Source: Thiomargarita sp. (GTDB lineage: Bacteria > Pseudomonadota > Gammaproteobacteria > Beggiatoales > Beggiatoaceae). From it: a DNA stretch of 39,048 nucleotides. The notes under the pieces were generated by a model. It was not told the DNA's origin. It saw nothing but the letters and a program-made list of their open reading frames with translations, and did no database searches. The position numbers and the translations under genes were made by a program. Shown here in pieces: positions 32,909-39,048 of this stretch; the stretch's first letter is position 1, and each line of letters begins with the position of its first letter. The stretch is taken from NCBI GenBank assembly GCA_020720115.1, contig DYPD01000012.1:10718-49765 (forward strand), in the 5' to 3' direction.

Positions 32909-34684
32909 TTAAAATGTTGCCTGGTGTGCGTAGAGTCCGGGGCGTGCTTTGCGTAGCAGTTCGCGTTGTGCGGGATCAGGGGTGTAGAGGGTGGCAAAGG
33001 CTTTTTCCAAGCCGATGTCGCGTTCGTACACGTCTTGGCGGAACTGCACGCTGTTGTCTTCATCTACCCACGCTGTCGAGTACAGAATGTACACCGGCAG
33101 CGTTTCTGCCAAGCTGACTCTTTGCGTGGTGCCTTTGTCTAAGCCGTCTTGCAGCTTGTTTTCTGACCACCCTAACAGGGTTTCGGCTAACGCCAGCGGC
33201 TTTTCTATTCGCACACAGCCAGAACTGAAAATTCTCTGGCTTTCCTTAAACAATGAGCGGTGCGGGGTGTCGTGCAAATAGATGTCAAAATCGTTAGGAA
33301 ACATAAACTTGATTTTGCCCAGTGCGTTATCGTCGCCGGGGCGCTGGGAAATGCGGAAGGGAAAATAATCGCTACCAACGTTCCACCAGTTGACAAAGCG
33401 CCCGTCAAGTTTCTGTCCGCCCTGGGATATGTTCATGTTTTTGCGGGCTAAATAGCCAGGGTCTTGGCGTAGGTGCGGGAGTATATCCTTGATGGCGATA
33501 GTGTGCGGCACGCTCCAATTCGGATTGAGCACTAGATAGCTCATGTTGGCGCTAAAAGACGGGGTTTGCCGATCTTTGCGTCCCACCACCACGCGCATGT
33601 TCAGGGTTTTCTGACTATTTTGTACCAAATCCAAGGTAAAACCCGCTGCATTGACGAGGATATAGCTGGCGCCCAAATCATCTGGCAGCCAACGCCAACG
33701 CTCCAAATTCCATTTGATTTGCGCAATGCGCTGTTCTAGCGTGAGGTTAAGTGCGGCGCGAGTTAAAGGTCCCACCACGCCGTCATCTTTCAAACCGTGC
33801 CGATTTTGGAAATGCTTGACCGCTGCTTGTAAGGGCGCGTCGAAATAGTTCAAATCCGCCTCCGGGCAATAGCCCACCGCCAGATCGCCACTTTCCCATA
33901 GGCGCAAACGCAGCAGGGATACCGCTGTGTGGCTCACGCCAACTTCTAATTTAGGTAACTCAGCTTTAGTCAATTCTGGCAGCAGGGGCCACAGGGTATT
34001 TTGCGCCAATTGCCGATATTGTTTGAGTAAAGCTTGCAACTTAGCATACTGCGCCTGTTGCGGCGGCAGGCTATCGAGTAACGTCTGCACAGTGCCGCTG
34101 GCTAAGGCTTGTTCCAAGCGTTCGACAGGTTTCCAGGGCGCAGAATCAACAATATACCACTGCTCATCCATTTGGCGCGGCGAAAAATGCCCACGATTGA
34201 GGTGCGTGCTGTAGCGCAAATAGGCGTCGCTGAGCAGCAGTTCTAAGTCTGCTTCCTCGCAAGTGTGCATCAGCGAGGAATTTAAGCACAGGCTGATCAA
34301 AGACACCGAATATTCTTCTGGTTCTAGCCCATGCTCGTCGGCATGGCGCAAATAACTGAACAGCAATAAACCTTGCTGATTCAAACCACCCGCTTGAATC
34401 CAGATCGGTTGATAATCGCGGTGTTTGTAGAGTGTTTGCAGCAAAGGCAAGCTGGGTAGGCGCAGATTAGCAATGCTCAAGGTCGGGCTAAAGAGCTTTT
34501 CGCTCAGACGATAGCGTTGCAGAGAAAATAGGTTGTTAAGATTTTGCAGATGTTGCAAAGGCGTGGGCGCAGGGCGAACAGTGGCAGGCTGGGCTACGAG
34601 CATACCGGCAAGCCCATACAACACCATAAAAAAAGCAATACGAATCAATAGAATAGTTGTTTTTTGCGGGCAGGGTATAGACAT
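32909..34684 (-). CDS. YcbB/LdtD-type L,D-transpeptidase
   Basis: The start is placed at the ATG at 34684 (GGGAG nine bases upstream); the frame runs on to 34816 without support. The 591-residue product has a signal anchor (about 9-32). An N-terminal helical domain follows, then a peptidoglycan-binding repeat (YFDAPLQAAVKHFQNRHGL ... GVVGPLTRAAL) and a YkuD catalytic domain with the motif HDTPHRSLF...SSGCVRI, catalytic Cys about 490. Such enzymes form 3-3 crosslinks in peptidoglycan and give resistance to many beta-lactams when D,D-transpeptidases are blocked. The domain order matches E. coli LdtD. The gene follows the orphan membrane sensor by about 100 bases. Confidence 0.93.
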   Translation of the reverse strand: MSIPCPQKTTILLIRIAFFMVLYGLAGMLVAQPATVRPAPTPLQHLQNLNNLFSLQRYRLSEKLFSPTLSIANLRLPSLPLLQTLYKHRDYQPIWIQAGGLNQQGLLLFSYLRHADEHGLEPEEYSVSLISLCLNSSLMHTCEEADLELLLSDAYLRYSTHLNRGHFSPRQMDEQWYIVDSAPWKPVERLEQALASGTVQTLLDSLPPQQAQYAKLQALLKQYRQLAQNTLWPLLPELTKAELPKLEVGVSHTAVSLLRLRLWESGDLAVGYCPEADLNYFDAPLQAAVKHFQNRHGLKDDGVVGPLTRAALNLTLEQRIAQIKWNLERWRWLPDDLGASYILVNAAGFTLDLVQNSQKTLNMRVVVGRKDRQTPSFSANMSYLVLNPNWSVPHTIAIKDILPHLRQDPGYLARKNMNISQGGQKLDGRFVNWWNVGSDYFPFRISQRPGDDNALGKIKFMFPNDFDIYLHDTPHRSLFKESQRIFSSGCVRIEKPLALAETLLGWSENKLQDGLDKGTTQRVSLAETLPVYILYSTAWVDEDNSVQFRQDVYERDIGLEKAFATLYTPDPAQRELLRKARPGLYAHQATF

Positions 34685-34782
34685 TCCAATGTTCTCCCTG
34701 AACAGGCTTGGCGGATAAAGTGTCCTTGTCTTAAAGTAGATAATACCACCAAGCTGCTCAGTGACACAGACAAGCTTGCTCG

Positions 34783-35658
34783 CTATGAATCGCCCATAGT
34801 GCGCCAAGACAACCACACCAAAATGACCGTGAGGAGCAGCACAATGCCCATGATAATGCCCGCTTCAATCCAGCTTTGGCGTTGAAAATTTTCCAAAAAA
34901 TTGGCTTCTGGCAAGCTCACCAGCGTCCATTGCGTCCCCATAATCGGCAAAGACAGACGAATGCGCCGCAACTCATCAGCACTGAGGTGATTGTCACGGG
35001 TTAGGGTATCGCGTGAACCCTTATCGGTAATTTCGATTAAACCGGAGCCATCTTTTTTGATGAGCAAAAACTCATAACCAGGCAATTGATAATTGCTCAA
35101 TACTTGTGCCAAGGTTTTGGTATGCAAGCTAACCAGCAAAATGCCGTCGAGTTTTTTGTATGACCAAGGCGCCATCACATCAAAATGATAATTAAAGGGC
35201 TGCGGATGTATGTAGGTTTCGTTCCAGCGTTCATTGCCGTACAGATGTACCAGTTGGCTATAATGCTGCAAATCCTGCTGGCACGTTTCACCAATCAGGG
35301 GTTCAACCTCTTGTAGCAAAGATTCGCCCTTGCTATTGGTTAAAGTAAAGGCGGCAAAATCGGCAAAGCGCCGCTGTAAACGCGAGATAATTTGTTTTTG
35401 ATAATCCTTATCTTCAGGATGAACTCCCATATAATGCAGGCTAGGTAAGTATTCATCCGCAAAAATATGCGCTTGTTCTTGTAGCTTGCTGAGCACAGCA
35501 CCTAACTCCCGCGCTGCGCCATTAGCGATGCTTTCTTCCAGATGCTTCTGGCTCAGTTCAAAGCGCGTTTGGCGATCCAGACTGTGCCAAGCCAGCACGA
35601 TAAAGACCGTGAGCAGCGTCACGCAAGCGAAAAAGAAAGTTTGAAAACGTGGCAACAT
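34783..35658 (-). CDS. Membrane protein with periplasmic cache-like sensor domain and no output domain
   Basis: A 291-residue protein with a first transmembrane helix at about 7-26, a periplasmic region of about 230 residues and a second helix at about 265-285. The periplasmic part (e.g. FADFAAFTLTNSKGESLLQEV, APWSYKKLDGILLVSLHTKTL) has the look of a dCache/PAS-like ligand-binding domain. It stops nine residues after the second helix. Diguanylate cyclases, kinases and chemoreceptors with this front end continue with HAMP, GGDEF or MA domains, and none follows here. It may be truncated, or it may act through a partner. The transpeptidase gene lies next on the same strand. Confidence 0.75.
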   Translation of the reverse strand: MLPRFQTFFFACVTLLTVFIVLAWHSLDRQTRFELSQKHLEESIANGAARELGAVLSKLQEQAHIFADEYLPSLHYMGVHPEDKDYQKQIISRLQRRFADFAAFTLTNSKGESLLQEVEPLIGETCQQDLQHYSQLVHLYGNERWNETYIHPQPFNYHFDVMAPWSYKKLDGILLVSLHTKTLAQVLSNYQLPGYEFLLIKKDGSGLIEITDKGSRDTLTRDNHLSADELRRIRLSLPIMGTQWTLVSLPEANFLENFQRQSWIEAGIIMGIVLLLTVILVWLSWRTMGDS

Positions 35659-36212
35659 GGCGGTTCCTGCCTTTGGGTTGGAGAGCCTAAACGAAAATTA
35701 AAGATGCCTAAAAAATCGGTGGTTTGTGCGACGCAGCATTGTATAGCAAAAATCAATGGCTTGCACTCATAGAATAAAAACATAAAATATTATTTTTCAA
35801 TAAGTTATATTCTTTATGCAAGTGCGTAGCAAAATCAACAAATGGTGTTCCCTAGCGCGAGTGACAAGTACAACCGCCTCTTGATTTTTCCGCTAACGCC
35901 TGAAAATCGGGGCTAAATGGGCTTCGCATTGAGCGCACACCCATCTGACTAGGTAAAACTACGCATTAGTTTACCCCAATAGACAGCGTAATGGCAGGCG
36001 GATTCATGTGTTACCTCTTGCCAGCGCTTGCTTTGACTGGGTTAAAAAATTTAGAACTGTTTTTAGTCAATAGGTTATACAAATTCAGGCAATCAGTGTT
36101 GTAATAGAGCTTGCAGATTTTGCAAGCCCTGCAAGATTTTTGGAAATCGTACAAATCGGAACGGGCGTTACAAAATCTTTATAGAATCAACGGTGGTTTT
36201 TACAGGAATGCG
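35659..36212. other. Long intergenic region between divergent genes
   Basis: About 550 bases with no supportable gene. It holds a hairpin, GGTAAAACTA-CGCAT-TAGTTTACC (35952-35975, one bulge), and AAAATCAA/TTGATTTT arms (35831-35838 and 35881-35888). AT-rich stretches near 35775-35815 and 36040-36085 could contain promoters for the divergent sensor and peptidase genes. No clean -35/-10 pair was found. A frame reaching back to 36111 in the peptidase gene is not supported by a ribosome site. Confidence 0.5.
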
Positions 36213-37616
36213 ATGATGCTGCGAAAAAACAAGGCTGGAATTGGGGTGTTGCTGCTGTGCGTGCTTGCTGGGCAAGCTGCCAAAGCGCAAGTACATGAAT
36301 ATAAACTCGATAATGGTTTGAGACTCATTGTCAAAGAAGACCACCGGGTGCCAGTGGTGGTGAGCGAAGTCTGGTACAAAATCGGTTCTAGTTATGAGGA
36401 AAGTGGACGTACTGGCTTGTCGCATATGCTAGAACACATGATGTTCAAAGGCACCGCGACTTATCCAGGCAACGAGTTTTCGCGCATCATGGCAGACAAT
36501 GGGGCGCAGGAGAATGCTTTTACCAGCGATGATTTCACCGCCTATTACCAAAAACTGGAAAAAAGCCGCTTGGAAATCAGCTTTAAGTTGGAAGCGGATC
36601 GGATGCGCAACTTGAAATTTGACCCGCAAGAATTTGCCAAAGAGCGCGAAGTGGTGATTGAAGAACGCCGCTTGCGTTACGATGACAAGCCGACCGCCTT
36701 GCTGTATGAAACTTTTCGCGCCACTGCTTATCAAACCAGTCCTTATCAAAATCCCACCATTGGCTGGCCGAGCGATTTAGCCAATCTGCAATTAGCCGAT
36801 GTGCGGCAGTGGTATCAGCAATGGTACGCGCCCAACAACGCCATTGTTGTGGTGGCTGGCGATGTTGAACCGGACGCAGTGTTAGCCTTAGCACAAAAAT
36901 ATTTTGCTCCGCTGTCGCCGTTTCAAATCGAGCCACCGCGTCCGCGCCCGGAAGTTGCGCAGCATGGCATCAAGCGTGTAACAGTAAAGCGTCCGGCAAA
37001 ATTGCCCTATTTGCTCATGGGCTACAAAGTCCCGGTGTTGAATACCGCGCCGCCTGAGACGCAATGGGAAGTCTATGCGCTGGAATTACTGGCGTATGTA
37101 TTGGATGGCGGTAGCAGTGCGCGCTTAACCCGCGATCTGGTGCGTGGGCAAGAAATCGCCACCAGCCTCAACACGGATTACAGCCCTTATGGACGCTTGG
37201 AAGAGTTATTCATTTTTTCCGGCATTCCAGCACAAGGGCACACAGTTACCGATTTAGAGCAGGGCTTGCGGGCACAAATTAAAGCACTTCAAGATACCCC
37301 AGTAGACGCTGCCGAACTCAAGCGCGTTAAAGCCCAACTGGTCGCGGCAAAAGTCTACGAACAAGACTCCTTGTTTTATCAAGCCATGCAAATCGGACAG
37401 CTTGCCAGCGTCGGATTGGACTGGCGTTTGGCAGAGGTTTATTTGCAACAACTCAACGCCCTCAGTCTCCAGCAGTTGCAAGCAGTAGCAAAAAAATATT
37501 TGCAAGATGAAGGGCTTACTGTTGCCGTGCTAGAGCCGCAACCGCTTGACAACGATACCCCTAACGCCGCCGGAACCGAGATTCCCGCGATTGAAACCGT
37601 TCGCCAGGAACCTTAA
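36213..37616 (+). CDS. M16-family zinc metallopeptidase, catalytic partner
   Basis: A 467-residue protein from the ATG at 36213 (AGGA at 36204-36207); the next ATG at 36216 is equally possible. A signal peptide (to about residue 25, GQAAKAQ) leads to the insulinase/pitrilysin fold. The inverted zinc motif HMLEH is at 71-75, with the third ligand in the downstream VVIEERRLR region. The second domain has the usual GGSSARLTRDLVRG segment. Substrates are typically peptides or unfolded proteins in the periplasm. The next gene, five bases away, encodes a partner without the zinc motif, giving the active/inactive pair seen in bacterial M16B heterodimers and mitochondrial processing peptidase. Confidence 0.95.
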   Translation: MMLRKNKAGIGVLLLCVLAGQAAKAQVHEYKLDNGLRLIVKEDHRVPVVVSEVWYKIGSSYEESGRTGLSHMLEHMMFKGTATYPGNEFSRIMADNGAQENAFTSDDFTAYYQKLEKSRLEISFKLEADRMRNLKFDPQEFAKEREVVIEERRLRYDDKPTALLYETFRATAYQTSPYQNPTIGWPSDLANLQLADVRQWYQQWYAPNNAIVVVAGDVEPDAVLALAQKYFAPLSPFQIEPPRPRPEVAQHGIKRVTVKRPAKLPYLLMGYKVPVLNTAPPETQWEVYALELLAYVLDGGSSARLTRDLVRGQEIATSLNTDYSPYGRLEELFIFSGIPAQGHTVTDLEQGLRAQIKALQDTPVDAAELKRVKAQLVAAKVYEQDSLFYQAMQIGQLASVGLDWRLAEVYLQQLNALSLQQLQAVAKKYLQDEGLTVAVLEPQPLDNDTPNAAGTEIPAIETVRQEP

Positions 37617-37621
37617 AACCC

Positions 37622-38932
37622 ATGTTCAAATATCCCGCTTTTTTACCCCTAAGCCTACTGATTCTAAGCACCCAAACACTCGCATTGCCCGCTATTCAAC
37701 AGTGGGAAACCACGCAAGGCGCACGGGTGTATTTTGTGCCCGCGCCCGAATTACCCATCCTTGACCTCAAGCTGGTATTTGACGCCGCCGCAGCGCGTGA
37801 CGGCGACAAAGCCGGTTTAGCCATGTTGACCAACGGACTGCTTGAAGAAGGTGCTGGCGGTTTAAGCGCCGAACAGATCGCCGAACAGCTTGCCGACACT
37901 GGTGCGCAACTGAGCTTGGATTCAGCCCGTGACATGGCTTCCGTCAGCCTACGCACGCTCACACAACCTGACCTCATGCAAACTGCCATCAACACCTTCA
38001 CTCAAGTGGTCAGCCAGCCCGACTTTCCGCCCGACGCCCTAGAGCGCGTGCGCAAACAAATGCTGCAAAATCTACAATACCAGCAGCAATCGCCCGAAAG
38101 CATTGTTGAACAAGCCTTTTATAGCAAACTGTACGGCAAACACCCCTACGCCAACCCACCGCAAGGCACCACCCGCAGCGTCACCCATCTAAGCCGCGAA
38201 GACGTACAAAATTTCTATCAGCAGCACTATGTAGCGCGCAACGCCGTGCTTGCCATCGTCGGCAACCTAGATCGCGCCGCCGCCGAAACCCTCGCCGAAC
38301 AAATCACCCAACCACTGCCCAGTGGCGAACCCGCAGCGCCCCTGCCGCCCGTTACCACACCACAAGACACCAGCGCCTTGCGCATTGCCCACCCCTCCAA
38401 ACAAACCCATATCATGCTCGGACAAATTGGCTACTCACGCTACGACCCAGACGCTTTCCCGCTCTATGTCGCCAACTACCCCCTCGGCGGCAACGGCTTA
38501 GTCGCACGCCTCTTTAGCCAAGTACGCGAAAAACGCGGTTTAGCCTACAGCGTGTACAGCAACTTCATCCCCATGCGCCAGCCAGGACCCTTCTACGCCG
38601 CCCTACAAACCCGCAACGAGCAAGCCGAACAAGCCATTAGCCTCGTGCGCCAAACCATCGCCGACTACGTTACCCAAGGACTCACCGACGCCGAATTAAT
38701 CGCCGCGAAGAAAAACCTCACCGGCAGCTTTCCCTTACAAATTGACAGCAACGATAAAATCACCGCCTACGTCGCCATGATAGGCTTTTACGGGCTACCG
38801 CTTGACTACCTCCACACCTGGATGGACAAAATCAACGCCGTCACCCTAGAACAAGCCAAAGCTGTGCTACAACGCCGCTTACAGCCCACGCAAATGCTCC
38901 TCGTCACGGTCGGCGAAACGCCCGCCCCATAA
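37622..38932 (+). CDS. M16-family peptidase-like, non-catalytic partner
   Basis: A 436-residue M16 protein with signal peptide (to about residue 22). In place of HxxEH it has LAMLTNGLLEEG (66-77), so it cannot bind the catalytic zinc. It keeps the C-terminal substrate-handling motif LFSQVREKRGLAYSVYS, whose Arg/Tyr act in trans in paired M16B enzymes. It probably forms a heterodimer with the upstream subunit. Codon third positions are markedly C-rich compared with the upstream partner, although the two genes are adjacent and on the same strand. Confidence 0.94.
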   Translation: MFKYPAFLPLSLLILSTQTLALPAIQQWETTQGARVYFVPAPELPILDLKLVFDAAAARDGDKAGLAMLTNGLLEEGAGGLSAEQIAEQLADTGAQLSLDSARDMASVSLRTLTQPDLMQTAINTFTQVVSQPDFPPDALERVRKQMLQNLQYQQQSPESIVEQAFYSKLYGKHPYANPPQGTTRSVTHLSREDVQNFYQQHYVARNAVLAIVGNLDRAAAETLAEQITQPLPSGEPAAPLPPVTTPQDTSALRIAHPSKQTHIMLGQIGYSRYDPDAFPLYVANYPLGGNGLVARLFSQVREKRGLAYSVYSNFIPMRQPGPFYAALQTRNEQAEQAISLVRQTIADYVTQGLTDAELIAAKKNLTGSFPLQIDSNDKITAYVAMIGFYGLPLDYLHTWMDKINAVTLEQAKAVLQRRLQPTQMLLVTVGETPAP

Positions 38933-38978
38933 CCTAAGCATTTAAGCAGCGATAGGTGGTGTATTAACAAAGCTTGGC

Positions 38979-39006
38979 TTGCTAACCGACAAGGACTTGC
39001 TATGCT
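38979..39006 (+). promoter_or_regulatory. Candidate promoter for a gene beginning at the window edge
   Basis: TTGCTA (38979-38984) and TATGCT (39001-39006) are spaced 16 bases apart, four of six matches each. An AGAGGA ribosome-site-like sequence follows, and the window ends ...GTAAT, so an ATG may start at 39047 if the next base is G. Confidence 0.35.
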
Positions 39007-39048
39007 CACGCCTTCGATTCACCCATTCAAAAGAGGAAACAACGTAAT

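Noticed and set aside
34685-34816. N-terminal extension of the L,D-transpeptidase overlapping the sensor gene
   Set aside because: The ATG at 34684 has GGGAG at proper spacing and begins the signal anchor; the extension has no such features.
35831-35888. AAAATCAA/TTGATTTT inverted arms as a small RNA or mobile element
   Set aside because: Eight-base AT-rich arms with a 42-base loop, no target duplication and no promoter or terminator around them.

Overview
The window reads as chromosomal DNA from a gammaproteobacterium. The rpsU-yqeY-dnaG-rpoD order, an A-type RNase P RNA, kdsA (Gram-negative LPS), accA, argB, cysM and an MltF-like transglycosylase all fit. DUF2788, DUF455, Uma2 and DUF4351/Rpn-type proteins together suggest a Thiotrichales-like (sulfur-oxidiser) lineage, but that is an inference and not a placement. 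Base composition looks near 50% GC, except for a clearly AT-rich restriction-modification segment at about 30230-32830.

Layout. 1-1153: the end of one gene, an exported protein and a TlpA-type thioredoxin, chained by ATGA overlaps. 1344-3578: a Tat-exported PhoD-like phosphatase, then a bidirectional terminator and a CAU-anticodon tRNA on the minus strand. 3934-8603 (minus): the macromolecular synthesis operon rpsU, yqeY, dnaG, rpoD, with an attenuator-like hairpin after rpsU. 8867-14211 (minus): a DUF4351 remnant, argB, moeB-like, an inner-membrane coiled-coil OmpA protein, kdsA and DUF2788. 14353-16734 (plus): a single-chain Type IIG-like restriction-methylation enzyme. 16843-17241: rnpB. 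17273-19529 (minus): accA, a lone GspC-like HR-domain protein and an HNH nuclease. 19811-23955 (plus): an MBL hydrolase, an orphan NuoD/hydrogenase-large-subunit-like protein, a Uma2 nuclease and cysM. 24047-27452 (minus): a DHH phosphoesterase and an MltF-like enzyme with two binding domains. 27562-28377 (plus): a DUF455 ferritin-like protein. 28417-30096 (minus): a binding-protein/VWA lipoprotein. 30227-32832 (minus): a BcgI-like fused nuclease-methylase with a half-size specificity subunit. 32909-35658 (minus): an L,D-transpeptidase and an orphan membrane sensor. 36213-38932 (plus): an M16 peptidase pair.

How it fits together. Most of the window is housekeeping: replication and transcription initiation, RNA processing, arginine, cysteine, fatty-acid and LPS precursor synthesis, and cell-wall turnover. 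Two restriction-modification systems of different architecture are inserted among these genes. The most unusual gene is the isolated NuoD-like protein at 20949-22091. It keeps one cysteine of each [NiFe]-ligand CxxC pair and lacks the usual complex I quinone-site tyrosine. No CRISPR array, complete insertion sequence or integrase was seen.
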